DNA from: Pseudooceanicola pacificus | GTDB lineage: Bacteria > Pseudomonadota > Alphaproteobacteria > Rhodobacterales > Rhodobacteraceae | Assembly: GCF_009789075.1 (NCBI RefSeq) | Contig: NZ_WNXQ01000003.1 | Coordinates: forward strand, 248,001-312,000 | Direction: 5' to 3' | Length of the DNA stretch: 64,000 nucleotides | Part shown: positions 42,445 to 51,574 of the stretch, in pieces | Numbering within the stretch: position 1 is the stretch's first letter | Layout of the letters: each line of letters opens with the position of its first letter | Program-made: the position numbers and the translations under genes | The notes under the pieces: model-generated | The model's database searches: none | Told to the model about the DNA's origin: nothing | The model's input: the letters and a program-made list of their open reading frames with translations, nothing else

Positions 42445-45168
42445 TCACGAGATGAAGACGAGCCTGCGCCACGGCCTGCGCCCGGCGTCGGAGGCCCAGA
42501 AGAACCCGTCGACCATCACGTCGACCTCCAGGATCAGCGGCATCCGCACCTCGGGCACCGGAACCTCCAGCGCAAAGGCGCCGTCGCCGGGCAGGGGCAG
42601 GCTGGCCGCGTGGCTCATCCGGTGGTGGAAATCCAGGTTCTTCCAGCGCGCGCCGATCCGCAGCCCGCCCGACGGCCCGGTCAGCCCGCCAAGCCTGCCC
42701 TGCACCGTGACCCGGTCGCCGCCGCGCGCCCGCCGGGGGCCAGAGGCACGGATCCGCAGGCGGGGCGGGGCAGGCGTGCCGATGGGCGGGTCGGCCGGGC
42801 GGGGCGGATCGGCCATCAGCTCGTCCATGCGGGCCAGTATCCCGGTCATGGCCGCGTGCCGGAAAAGGTCGAGATGGGGCACCGGCATGCGCAGCCCCTC
42901 GGCCCCGCGCGGATAGAGCGCGGGCAGCGCGCCTTCCGGCCGGGCGAAGAGGTTGGCGGCGGAAAACGGGCTGGACTGGCTCCAGACGCAGAGGGCGGGC
43001 GCGGCGGTGAAAGGCCTGTCGAAATGCCGGTCGAGCGGGACGAACAAGGCCGGCGGACAGCCCCGGGCCGCCAGCCGTTCCGCCAGGGCCCGGGTCAGCA
43101 CGGCGCCCTGGCAGAACCCGCCGATGGCATAGCCGCCCGGTTCCAGCAGGTCGGCCAGCTCTGCCGCGTAGTGATCGGCCAGCAGCCCGGTGTTGCGGGC
43201 GGATTTCTGCGGCAGCCCGGTGAGGGACTGCACCTCGTAGAGCGGCCGCCCGTGACCTGTGATGTCGAGGATCGTGGCCATTTCCCCCCCGCTCCAGACC
43301 AGCGGCGCGCCCGGGGCGGCCCCGGCCCATCGGCTGATCAGCGAGGTCGGCCCCAGCTTCTGCCCCGGGCTGGCGGCCACACGGCGGCGCATGGCGCGAA
43401 AGATGCGGCGCGGCAGGGGGCCGTGGTAGGTGGTGCCCTGGAACCCTTCGATGGCCTGTTCCAGCCCCTCCAGCGTCGGCGCGCGGTAGAGCAGGTCCAC
43501 CGGCAGCTCTCGCCCCAATCGGGTTTCCAGCGCCGTGACAAAGGCGGTGGCGGACAGGCTGTCGCCGCCCATGTCAAAGAAATCGTCCGCCGGCCCGGGC
43601 CGGTCCGATTGCAGCACATCCGCCCAGATGGCGGCGATCCGGGCGCCGAGGGCCGAAAGCGGCTGCCGGTTGCCCGGCCGCCCGCCCGTCAGGGCCGCCG
43701 CCGCCGCGCGCCGGTCGACCTTGCCGCTGCGCAGGCGGGGCATCTCGTCCAGCACGGCGATCCGATGCGGGATCTTGTAGGGGGCCAGCTGTTCGGCCAG
43801 CGCGGCGCGCGCGGCCTGGGGGTCGAACCCCGGATCATCGGCGACCACCACCGCGGCCGGCACCTCGCCCAGGGTCGGATGGGGCTGGGCAAAGACCACC
43901 ACGTCGCGCAGGCCCGGCAGCGCGGTCAGGGCGCGTTCGACCTCGGTCGGGGCGATCTTTTCGCCGCCCCGGTTGATGATCTCCTTCAACCGCCCCTCAA
44001 GGAACAGGAAGCCGTCGCCGTCGAGATGGCCCAGATCCCCGGTGCGCAGCCATCGCCCGTGGAAATGCGCCGCGCGCGGGGCGTTCTCATAGCCCTCGCT
44101 CACCTGTGGCCCCGCGATGCAGATTTCGCCCGATGCGCCGGGCGGCAGCGGGTTGCCCAGGGGGTCCATCACCTGCAGCTCGGGGCCTGCCACCCGGCCC
44201 ACCGATCCGGCCCGCCCCCGGTCCGGCGGAGCGGGATTCGAGGCGATCTGCCCCGCCGCCTCGGTCATGCCGTACATCTGCACCACCGGGGCCGGGGCGA
44301 AGTGCTGTTCGAAGCGGGATTGCAGCTCGGGCGCCAGGTCGGCGGAGACCGAGCGGACGAACCGCAGCCGGGCGCCCATCTCGGCGGCCTGCTCGGGCGG
44401 GATCCCGGCGATCAACGCATGCATCATCGTCGGCACCGCCTGCAGCCAGGTCGCCCCCTGCTGCAGCACCGCCCGCGCCACGCTGTCGGCGGACATCGGA
44501 TGGGCCAGGCAGACCGACCCGCCCGCTTTGAGCGGCGCAAGGCAGAGGTCGACCAGCGCGCCGATATGGAACATCGGCAGCATGTGCACGGCCCGGTCCG
44601 AGGGGGTGAGGCGCAGGTGTGTCGCGATAGTGCCGGCCGAAAGGTCCAGCGCCTCCAGCCGCAGCGGCACGCGCTTGGGCTGGCTGGTGGTGCCCGAGGT
44701 GAAGAGCACCAGCCCCGGGCCGACATGGGCGGGCGGCAGTGCGCCCCCCGTGGCGATGGAGCCTGCCAGCCGGTCGATCCGGTCCAGCCCTCCCGGCTCT
44801 GCCGTCGCGGTGGCGGGGGCGAGGCCCTGCACCCCGCGCCCGGCGCCCGGCACGGTCAGGATCACATCGGCCCCGGCGCCGTCCAGCGTGGCGCGCAGTT
44901 CGGCATCCGTCAGCTCTGGCGACAGCGGCATGACCTGCGCCTGCCGCATCAGCGCCAGCAGCAGGACCAGCGTGCCGGGACAGTCGGGCAGCAGGGTGAC
45001 GATCCGCAGGCCGGCCAGACCCTGCGCGCCGATGGCAGCGCCAATGGCGTCGAGCGCCGACGACAGCGCCCCGTGGCTGACCTGCGCGCCGGTAACATCC
45101 ACCAGTGCGGCGGCGTCCGGCGCAACGGCTGGCGCGGAGATCAGGGACAACGGGTCGATTGCCGTCAT
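42445..45168 (-). CDS. Adenylation-carrier-thioesterase (A-PCP-TE) megaprotein with Cys thioesterase
   Basis: 907 residues. Residues 1-490: acyl-adenylating domain (LFTSGTTSQPK, YGMTEAAGQIASNP, WLRTGDLGHLDGDG, LKEIINRGGEKIAPTE, Lys483 in LRSGKVDRRA). The MLPMFHIGALVDLCLAPLKA and YGMTEAAGQIASNP blocks resemble oxalate/acyl-CoA ligases more than amino-acid-specific NRPS domains. Residues about 505-575: carrier domain with phosphopantetheine Ser537 (DMGGDSLSA). Residues about 620-785: type I thioesterase fold with GGFCQGA, Cys686 in place of Ser, and His765 in PVPHLDLF. Residues 800-907: a strand-rich unrecognised domain ending FFWASDAGRRPWRRL. It likely loads a carboxylic acid, holds it as a thioester and releases or condenses it. 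The cupin regulator gene lies 129 bp upstream on the same strand. Confidence 0.85.
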   Translation of the reverse strand: MTAIDPLSLISAPAVAPDAAALVDVTGAQVSHGALSSALDAIGAAIGAQGLAGLRIVTLLPDCPGTLVLLLALMRQAQVMPLSPELTDAELRATLDGAGADVILTVPGAGRGVQGLAPATATAEPGGLDRIDRLAGSIATGGALPPAHVGPGLVLFTSGTTSQPKRVPLRLEALDLSAGTIATHLRLTPSDRAVHMLPMFHIGALVDLCLAPLKAGGSVCLAHPMSADSVARAVLQQGATWLQAVPTMMHALIAGIPPEQAAEMGARLRFVRSVSADLAPELQSRFEQHFAPAPVVQMYGMTEAAGQIASNPAPPDRGRAGSVGRVAGPELQVMDPLGNPLPPGASGEICIAGPQVSEGYENAPRAAHFHGRWLRTGDLGHLDGDGFLFLEGRLKEIINRGGEKIAPTEVERALTALPGLRDVVVFAQPHPTLGEVPAAVVVADDPGFDPQAARAALAEQLAPYKIPHRIAVLDEMPRLRSGKVDRRAAAAALTGGRPGNRQPLSALGARIAAIWADVLQSDRPGPADDFFDMGGDSLSATAFVTALETRLGRELPVDLLYRAPTLEGLEQAIEGFQGTTYHGPLPRRIFRAMRRRVAASPGQKLGPTSLISRWAGAAPGAPLVWSGGEMATILDITGHGRPLYEVQSLTGLPQKSARNTGLLADHYAAELADLLEPGGYAIGGFCQGAVLTRALAERLAARGCPPALFVPLDRHFDRPFTAAPALCVWSQSSPFSAANLFARPEGALPALYPRGAEGLRMPVPHLDLFRHAAMTGILARMDELMADPPRPADPPIGTPAPPRLRIRASGPRRARGGDRVTVQGRLGGLTGPSGGLRIGARWKNLDFHHRMSHAASLPLPGDGAFALEVPVPEVRMPLILEVDVMVDGFFWASDAGRRPWRRLVFIS

Positions 45169-45297
45169 GGTCCGGCTCTGTCAGGTGGCTCTGTCCTGGC
45201 GAGCTTAGCCGCTCGGGGCCGCGCGGAATACCCTTTCAGGGACGCAAACCGCCGCCATTTCCCACGGAACCGGCCCCGGGGCTTGGCCCGCCGGGAT

Positions 45298-45903
45298 TCA
45301 GCGCCGGCGCGGAGCGGACTTTTCCGGGCCAAGCCTCAGGCTGTTCGCCGAGGAGGTGGAAATCGCCAGCACCTGCGCATGATCGTCGCTTTCCGAGATG
45401 ACGATATGTTTCATCCCGCTGTCGAAATAGGTGCTTTCGCCCTTGCCCAGCGAATAGGGTCGGTAATCGGCGAGGTAGACGGTCACGCGCCCGGCGAGGA
45501 CATAGATGAACTCGTCCCCCTCGTGCGAAATCCAGTCGTCGATCGGTGGCACGTCATGCTGGACGATCTCGGCCACGATCGGGTGCATGGCCTTGTCCAG
45601 CAGGTCGGCGGCGTGGATGTCAAAGATGTGATTCGTGGTCTCGTAGCGGATCGCCTCGCCGTCGCGGGTGATGGCGCGCCGCGCCGTGCTGCTGGTGCCC
45701 GAGGCCGAGGCCGAGCCCAGGAACTGCAACAGGCTGACAAAGCTGCGCACGCTGGGCGTGACCTTGCAGTTCTCGATCTTCGACAGGGTCGGCACCGAAA
45801 TCCCTGTGGATTGGCTGACATCCTGCAGGGTCAGGCCCTTCGCGCCGCGAAACGCCAGCAGTGCGGGTCCAATGGTTTCCGGTTGCAGGTCGTCTGAATT
45901 CAT
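45298..45903 (-). CDS. XRE-family regulator with C-terminal cupin domain
   Basis: 201 residues from the ATG at 45903 (a GTG at 45909 adds two). N-terminal helix-turn-helix: LTLQDVSQSTGISVPTLSKI, then ENCKVTPSVRSFVSLL. C-terminal cupin_2 domain: WISHEGDEFIYVLAGRVTVY, LGKGESTYFDSGMKHIVISE. Proteins of this build sense a small ligand in the cupin and repress or activate adjacent metabolic genes. It is immediately upstream of the A-PCP-TE gene, same strand, and is the obvious candidate controller of the 40-45 kb block. It diverges from the TbpB-like lipoprotein gene. Confidence 0.88.
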   Translation of the reverse strand: MNSDDLQPETIGPALLAFRGAKGLTLQDVSQSTGISVPTLSKIENCKVTPSVRSFVSLLQFLGSASASGTSSTARRAITRDGEAIRYETTNHIFDIHAADLLDKAMHPIVAEIVQHDVPPIDDWISHEGDEFIYVLAGRVTVYLADYRPYSLGKGESTYFDSGMKHIVISESDDHAQVLAISTSSANSLRLGPEKSAPRRR

Positions 45904-46180
45904 AGCCACGAAGCCATTACGTCGTTGTCCTTCGCCGGCGCATATGTCGTTCCACGGGTAAACGCCTCGTTACATGATCCACTCGACCGGGTTCGCGACC
46001 ATACGGTGCAGTTTGTCGTCGGATTTGCAAGCGGCAAGAGGGCGACGACGCGTTTCACGCTTTATCAAGGCGGCGCGGGTACAGTCATTCTGGCAACCAG
46101 GCAAAGGTTCGGCATCACGAATGCGGGTTAGGGCGACAGTCGGAACAGGGTGGCGGGCGTTCGCATCGCGGGCGATTCGG

Positions 46181-47113
46181 ATGGCCTGGGCGCGTATCGC
46201 GGCGCTGTGGCTGACGGCGCTGTGCCTCGCGGGCTGTGATCTGGGGGTGCCGACCGGCGCCGCGCCGCACCCGCTCGCCCCGCCGCACCCGCCCGCCCCG
46301 CCGGTCGGGGCTGATCCTTCTGCATTCACCGGCTTTGCGACGCTGCCGTCCACGGGCGCGGTCGTGCTGCAGGGGCAGGGGATCGCGGCGCCCTATGTGC
46401 TGGACGCCAATGGCGCGGTGACGGTCGCGGCCATCCCGCCCTCGGGCGCGGCGCGATTGATCCTCGACCGGGGTGGCGGGCAGACGCGGGCCATGACGCT
46501 GGAAACCGGCGGGCTCAGATCGGTGATCGACACGCGCAATGGCGGGCAGATGCTGCGCCAGGGCGGGATGGTGCGGGCCGCCGATGCCTCGGGCACCTCG
46601 CTGGCGTTGCTCGCGGACGAGGGGGCAAATGGCTACGGCTACCAGACACATGGCGTCTGGGTGACGGGCTATGGCACCGGGTCGGGGCAGGTCGCCGTCG
46701 CAAGCGTCGGGGCTCTTTCACCGGCGGATGCGGCCCGGGCGGTCCTGCCCCTGGGCGGCACGGCCAGCTATGCGGGCCAGTCCACCGGCGTCGCGCGGGA
46801 CGGGGCGGGCACGCCCTATTTCACCCGCTCCACCGTCACGGTCAGCACGGATTTCCGCAGCCTTGGCCTGACCAGCAGCGGCACCCTGGCCACCAATGCC
46901 AATAGCCTTGCCGAGGCGCCGATGCCGCAGCTGGATTTTGTCGCCTCGGCGCAGGTCGCAGGCAGCGGTTTCTCGGGGACGGTGGCGGGGGCCGGGATGA
47001 CCGGCGCGCTCAACGGTGCGTTTTACGGCGGCATGGCCGAGGAACTGGGCGGCGTCTTCAGCGCCAGCGGGGCGGGGATGGCATATGCCGGGGCCTTTGG
47101 CGCCCGCAGGTGA
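46181..47113 (+). CDS. TbpB/HphA-like surface lipoprotein (transferrin-binding-protein-like)
   Basis: 310 residues from the ATG at 46181, giving a compact lipoprotein signal with lipobox CLAGC; in-frame ATG at 46121 is an alternative. A Pro/His-rich spacer (APHPLAPPHPPAPPVG) follows the lipidated Cys. The C-terminal ~90 residues carry the eight-strand barrel signature of the TbpB family: LDFVASAQVAGSGFSGTVAG, MTGALNGAFYGGMAEELGGV, FSASGAGMAYAGAFGARR. Relatives are surface-exposed, Slam-exported lipoproteins that bind host proteins or haemophores. No TonB receptor or Slam gene is next to it, so its ligand is unknown. It stands alone between the cupin regulator and the CYP153 gene. Confidence 0.75.
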   Translation: MAWARIAALWLTALCLAGCDLGVPTGAAPHPLAPPHPPAPPVGADPSAFTGFATLPSTGAVVLQGQGIAAPYVLDANGAVTVAAIPPSGAARLILDRGGGQTRAMTLETGGLRSVIDTRNGGQMLRQGGMVRAADASGTSLALLADEGANGYGYQTHGVWVTGYGTGSGQVAVASVGALSPADAARAVLPLGGTASYAGQSTGVARDGAGTPYFTRSTVTVSTDFRSLGLTSSGTLATNANSLAEAPMPQLDFVASAQVAGSGFSGTVAGAGMTGALNGAFYGGMAEELGGVFSASGAGMAYAGAFGARR

Positions 47114-47281
47114 GGGAGGGGGCAGGCGCGACCGGGTTCATCAGGCGGCAGGCCGCACAGGCGGCGACGGGCGCGACCGGCGGGCACCGCGCTTGGGCAG
47201 GCGGGGCAAGGTCCTGCCGCGATGCCTGTCACGCGGCGCGCGATGGCCGGGATGCCCGGGCCGATCGCCCGGGCCGGCCCC

Positions 47282-48556
47282 TCAATGGCGCGCGGGGATG
47301 CGCACCGGCAGGGTTTCGTAGCCCTTGACGAAAACCGAATGCGTGCGCGTCGGCTCCTCCATCAGCTCGATGGTGGGGAAGCGTTTCAGGATTTCCTCCC
47401 ACAGGATGCGCAGCTGAAGCTCTGCCAGCCGGTTGCCAAGGCAGCGATGGATGCCAAAGCCGAAGGACAGATGCCCGCGCGGCCGGTCCCGGTCGATCAC
47501 ATAGTCGTTCGGCCGCTCGAACCGCTTTTCGTCACGATTGCCCGAGACGTACCACATCGCCACGCGGTCACCCGCGCGGATCGTCTGGCCGTGCATCTCG
47601 ATATCCTCGGTCGCCACGCGCGACATATGCGCCAGCGGGGTCTGCCAGCGGATCGTCTCGGACACCATCGAGGGGATCAGCGACTGATCGGCCTTGAGCT
47701 TGGCATATTCGCCGGGGAAGTGGTTCAGCGCATAGACCGAACCGGACAGCGTGTTGCGCGTGGTGTCGTTCCCGCCCACGATCAGCAGGATGACATTGCC
47801 GTGGAAAAGCTCGCGCGGCATGTCCCTGGTCGAGGGGCCCTGCGCCAGCATCGTCACCAGGTCGAACCCGCCTTCGCCATGGGCCCGGGCGTCCCAGAGC
47901 TCGTTGAAGGCGGCAAAGCATTCCTGCATCTCGGCATGCTTCTGCTCCCAGCTGGTCACCGGGCCAAATCCGGGCGTGTTGGTGATCACGTCGGACCAGT
48001 GGGTCAGCTTGCGGCGATGCTCGAAGGGGAAATCGAACAGGGTCGCAAGGGTCATCGCGGTGAATTCCTTGGACACCAGGTCGACCCAGTCGAAGGTCTC
48101 GCCGATCGGCAGGCTGTCGAGGATCATCCCCGCGCGTTCGCGCAGCAGGGGCGTCAGCTTCTCCAGCACCGGCGGGGCGACGCCGGGGCTGACGGATTTG
48201 CGCTGCGGGCCATGATCGGGCGGGTCCATGGTGATGAAACCCGCGCCGTCGGTCCCCTGCTTCTTGGCGAATTCCTTGGATTCCGGCGTGCGCAGCGTGA
48301 TCCCCCGGGCCGAGGAAAAGACGCGGTGGTTGGAATCCACCGCCACGATGTCCTCGTACCGGGTGATCGACCAATGCGGCTCGTAGGGGCCGCTGTCGCA
48401 GTAATGCACCGGCGCCTCGGCACGCAGGCGGTCGAACCAGGGCCACATGGTATCGTCGGCAAAGCGGTCCGCCTGCGCCACGGTGAAGCGGTCCAGCGGG
48501 GTGGCTTGGGCCGCCTCGCGGCTGGCCGCCAGCGGGTCGATGTGTTGATCTTTCAT
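47282..48556 (-). CDS. Cytochrome P450 of the CYP153 type (terminal alkane/fatty-acid hydroxylase)
   Basis: 424 residues. CYP153 hallmarks: FDRLRAEAPVHYCDSGPYEP, GFITMDPPDHGPQRKSVSPG, I-helix LIVGGNDTTRNTLSG with the usual Asp-Thr-Thr, ExxR in SETIRWQTPLAHMSR, MWYVSGNRDEKRF, and heme motif HLSFGFGIHRCLGNRLAELQ. CYP153 enzymes hydroxylate the terminal carbon of medium-chain alkanes or fatty acids. They need a [2Fe-2S] ferredoxin and reductase, usually encoded next to them, but absent here. It is divergent from an HxlR regulator across 300 bp, and an acyl-CoA synthetase gene lies just beyond, suggesting oxidation then activation of a fatty chain. Confidence 0.9.
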   Translation of the reverse strand: MKDQHIDPLAASREAAQATPLDRFTVAQADRFADDTMWPWFDRLRAEAPVHYCDSGPYEPHWSITRYEDIVAVDSNHRVFSSARGITLRTPESKEFAKKQGTDGAGFITMDPPDHGPQRKSVSPGVAPPVLEKLTPLLRERAGMILDSLPIGETFDWVDLVSKEFTAMTLATLFDFPFEHRRKLTHWSDVITNTPGFGPVTSWEQKHAEMQECFAAFNELWDARAHGEGGFDLVTMLAQGPSTRDMPRELFHGNVILLIVGGNDTTRNTLSGSVYALNHFPGEYAKLKADQSLIPSMVSETIRWQTPLAHMSRVATEDIEMHGQTIRAGDRVAMWYVSGNRDEKRFERPNDYVIDRDRPRGHLSFGFGIHRCLGNRLAELQLRILWEEILKRFPTIELMEEPTRTHSVFVKGYETLPVRIPARH

Positions 48557-48787
48557 GTCAGGCCTCCCTTCCCGACGCCCCGATGACGGGGCAATGACCC
48601 CATGGAACTACTCCGGCAGGAGTCTGGCAACCCCGAAGGCCACAACAGGCAGAAACGTGACGTGGGGTTCCCGGCCGGTCGGGGGCCTCAGGCCCGGGCG
48701 CGCGGCCGTTTGCTGTCCGGCACCGGCAGGGTCACGAAGATCATCGGGGCACATCGCCGGACAAGGGCCCGGTCCACGCTTCCCCGG

Positions 48788-48816
48788 TTGCGGGACGGGC
48801 CACAAAATCCTATAAT
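48788..48816 (+). promoter_or_regulatory. Sigma-70-type promoter of the HxlR regulator
   Basis: TTGCGG (48788-48793), 17 bases, TATAAT (48811-48816): a perfect -10 and half-matched -35 at ideal spacing. It places the transcript start near 48823, after the in-frame ATG at 48815, which supports 48857 as the true start. It lies in the 300-bp CYP153/HxlR divergent gap; no other feature is seen there. Confidence 0.7.
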
Positions 48817-48856
48817 GCAACCAGATAGTTTCAAGTTAGGACAAAGTGGCACGAGT

Positions 48857-49525
48857 ATGGCAGGAAAGCGCCGATATGAAGACGGTTGCGCCTTTGCGCA
48901 GTCCCTGGATCTGGTTGGCGAACGCTGGGCACTGCTGGTGGTGCGGGAACTGATCTTTGGCCCCAAGCGGTTCACCGACCTCAAGTCCGACCTGCCGGGC
49001 ATCGCCACCAACGTGCTGTCGCAGCGCATGGCCGATCTGGAAGAGGCGGCCATCGTGGTCAAGCGCGAGCTGCCGCCGCCGGGGCGGGCGACGGTCTACG
49101 AGCTGACCGACTGGGGCCGGGATCTGGCGCCGATCTTCAAGGTGATGGGCCGATGGGCCGCCCGCTCGCCGCATCTGAAACACGACTGGCCGATGTCGGT
49201 GAACGCCGCGCTGCTGAGCCTGGGGGCGATGTTCCGCCCCGGCCGCGCCAAGGGCTTCGAGGCGGTGATCGAGATGCACCTGTCCGACCGCCCGTTCACG
49301 GTGTCCGTCCTGGGCAAGCAGCTGGCGGTGGAACCCGGCGTCCCGCGCGCCCCAGACGTGACCCTGCGCTGCGACCAGAACCTGCTGCTGAGCGTGCTCC
49401 ACAGGGGCCACCCGCTGGACGCGGCCGAGGCGGAGGGGATGCAGGTCACCGGCGACCGGTCCGTGCTGGAACAGTTCGCCGGGTTCTTTCCGATGCCGAA
49501 ACCCGCGCCCGGGCGCGCGGCCTAG
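48857..49525 (+). CDS. HxlR-family transcription regulator with extra C-terminal domain
   Basis: 222 residues from the ATG at 48857, downstream of the promoter. The HxlR winged helix covers residues 1-100: CAFAQSLDLVGERWALLVVR, ELIFGPKRFTDLKSDLPGIA, TNVLSQRMADLEEAAIVVKR, TVYELTDWGRDLAPIFK. The further ~110 residues (FEAVIEMHLSDRPFTVSVLG onward, with EGMQVTGDRSVLEQFAGFFP) look like an SCP2-type lipid-binding domain, which would give the regulator a fatty ligand sensor. It is divergent from CYP153 and converges with the acyl-CoA synthetase gene (six bases between stops), so it probably controls one or both. Confidence 0.85.
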   Translation: MAGKRRYEDGCAFAQSLDLVGERWALLVVRELIFGPKRFTDLKSDLPGIATNVLSQRMADLEEAAIVVKRELPPPGRATVYELTDWGRDLAPIFKVMGRWAARSPHLKHDWPMSVNAALLSLGAMFRPGRAKGFEAVIEMHLSDRPFTVSVLGKQLAVEPGVPRAPDVTLRCDQNLLLSVLHRGHPLDAAEAEGMQVTGDRSVLEQFAGFFPMPKPAPGRAA

Positions 49526-49531
49526 CCGTCG

Positions 49532-51430
49532 TCAGGCGGCCCATTCCCAGGGCCGGGTGAAGGTGCCCAGCAGGGCGCCCACGGCGGCGTCATCCGCGTC
49601 CCCGGTGCGTTCCAGCCGGGCGGTCAGGCCGCGTTTCTTGTCGTCCACGACGTCCAGCACCCGGGCGGGCACGCCGGCCTCGGCCAGGGCGGCATCGTAG
49701 ATCCGCTTGATTGCCATCTTGCGCAGGTCGGGCTTGAAGATCTTGCCCACGGCGGTCTTCGGCAGTTCCGGCATGATCTCGACATGCTTGGGATAGGCCG
49801 CGCGTTCGTGGATATGAGAGCGGGCGTGCTCTGTCAGCTCTTCGGCCGTGACCTTGGCGCCTTCGACCAGTTCGACATAGACGCAGGGCACCTCGCCCGC
49901 ATGGGCGTCGGGCTGGCCGATGGCACCGGCAAAGGCCACCGCCGGGTGGGCCAGCATGGCATCCTCGATCTCGGCCGGGTCGATGTTGTGGCCGCCGCGG
50001 ATGATCAGGTCCTTGGCGCGCCCGGTGATCCAGAGATAGCCATCGCTGTCGATCCGGCCCAGGTCGCCGGTGCGCAGGTAAAGCCGGTTGGAGTCGGGCC
50101 GGGAGTGGTAGAGATCGCGGTTCTTGATTTCTTCGGTATAGGTCGAATTCTCGTTCACCCCGGGGTTCGAGACGCAGATTTCGCCCACCTCGTCAGGCGC
50201 ACATTCGCGCGGGCCGTCGGGCGTGTGGTCGAAAATGCGCACGTCGGTATAGGGGAAGGGCACCCCGACGGAGCCGATCTTCTTTTCCCCGTCGACCGGG
50301 TTGCACGAGACAAGGCAGGTCGCCTCGGTCAGCCCGTAGCCCTCGACAATGGTCACGCCGGTGGCGCGTTCGAAGCGGTGGAACAGCTCTTGCGGCAGGG
50401 GCGCCGAGCCCGAGAACGAGGTTTTCACCGTCGAGACATCGGCATCCACCGGCCGCTGCATCAGGGCCGAGATCGCCGTGGGCACGGTGATGATGAAGGT
50501 GATCTTCCACCGCTCGCAGAGCTTCCAGAAATTCGCGATCACCCCGTCGCCGCGATAGCCCGCCGGGGTCGGGAAGACCACATGCGCGCCCGAGGCCACC
50601 ATCGCCATCAGGATCACATGGCAGGCAAAGACATGGAACAGGGGCAGGGGGCAGATGACATTGTCATTCTCGGAAAACAGCAGCTCATGCCCCACCCAGG
50701 CATTGTAGATGATGCCGGAATATTTGTGCTGCGCGACCTTGGGCATGCCCGTGGTGCCGCCAGTGTGGAAATAGGCCGCCACCCGGTCGCCGGTGCTGTC
50801 GGCAAAGGCGAGCGTCTTGGGCTGGCGCGCGATCTCGGCGTCGAATTCCCGCACATCGGCGTGGTGCTTGACCGTGACCTTGGGCCGGACCAGCGGCACG
50901 ATCCAGCTTTTCGGCGGGGTGAGGTAGCGGTTCAGGTCGACCTCGAGCACGGTCTTGACACCGGGCGCATGGCGCACCGCCTCGGCCGTCTTCTGGGCCA
51001 CGTCGGTCTTGGGGAAACCGCGCAGGGTGACGACGACCTTGGCATTGGTCTCGCGCAGGATGGCGCCGATCTGTTCCGGCTCCAGCAGCGGGTTGATCGG
51101 GTTGACGATCCCCGCGATGGCCCCGCCCAGCAGGGTCAGCACGGTTTCGGTGGCATTGGGCATGATCATGGCGACCACATCGGTTTCGCCCACGCCCAGG
51201 CTGCGGAACAGGTTGGCGGTCTGGCAGACCTTGCCGTGCAGGTCGCCCCAGGTCAGCGTCTCGGCCTTGTCGGTCGCGCCGGACAGCAGTTGAAAGCTGC
51301 TGGCGTTATGCGCCGGGAACCGCTCGGCGGTCCGCGACAGGAGTCCGTAGAGCGTGGCGGGCAGGCCCCGATCCTCCCACGACATCTGTTGTTCCAAGGC
51401 AAGCGCGTCCTGTCGCCCGGCAAATGTCAT
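49532..51430 (-). CDS. Acyl-CoA synthetase (AMP-binding family, FadD-like)
   Basis: 632 residues from the ATG at 51430 (GGGGAGG upstream). Adenylate-forming motifs: YFHTGGTTGMPKVAQHKYSG, EGYGLTEATCLVSCNP, YLRTGDLGRIDSDGYLWITG, RAKDLIIRGGHNIDPAEIED and Lys in PKTAVGKIFKPDL. It joins a carboxylic acid, likely a fatty or aromatic one, to CoA. The C-terminal ~60 residues (LAEAGVPARVLDVVDDKKRG onward) extend past the usual end of the family. It lies next to the HxlR/CYP153 pair and diverges from a SnoaL-like gene 144 bp away. Confidence 0.9.
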   Translation of the reverse strand: MTFAGRQDALALEQQMSWEDRGLPATLYGLLSRTAERFPAHNASSFQLLSGATDKAETLTWGDLHGKVCQTANLFRSLGVGETDVVAMIMPNATETVLTLLGGAIAGIVNPINPLLEPEQIGAILRETNAKVVVTLRGFPKTDVAQKTAEAVRHAPGVKTVLEVDLNRYLTPPKSWIVPLVRPKVTVKHHADVREFDAEIARQPKTLAFADSTGDRVAAYFHTGGTTGMPKVAQHKYSGIIYNAWVGHELLFSENDNVICPLPLFHVFACHVILMAMVASGAHVVFPTPAGYRGDGVIANFWKLCERWKITFIITVPTAISALMQRPVDADVSTVKTSFSGSAPLPQELFHRFERATGVTIVEGYGLTEATCLVSCNPVDGEKKIGSVGVPFPYTDVRIFDHTPDGPRECAPDEVGEICVSNPGVNENSTYTEEIKNRDLYHSRPDSNRLYLRTGDLGRIDSDGYLWITGRAKDLIIRGGHNIDPAEIEDAMLAHPAVAFAGAIGQPDAHAGEVPCVYVELVEGAKVTAEELTEHARSHIHERAAYPKHVEIMPELPKTAVGKIFKPDLRKMAIKRIYDAALAEAGVPARVLDVVDDKKRGLTARLERTGDADDAAVGALLGTFTRPWEWAA

Positions 51431-51574
51431 GGTTTTTCCTCCCCTTGAACCATGCGGGATCGATGTCCCGGTCCCGGTCAGGATGGGCAGCATGGATCTG
51501 AAACGCAAGTGTTACGCGGCGTTGACACCCGGCGGGGCGGCCATAGCATGGCGCCGTGCAGGGGGGAGGGATCC

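Noticed and set aside
42358..45897. 1179-codon open frame on the plus strand
   Set aside because: Antisense to the A-PCP-TE gene and part of the cupin regulator; no motif, no ribosome-binding site.
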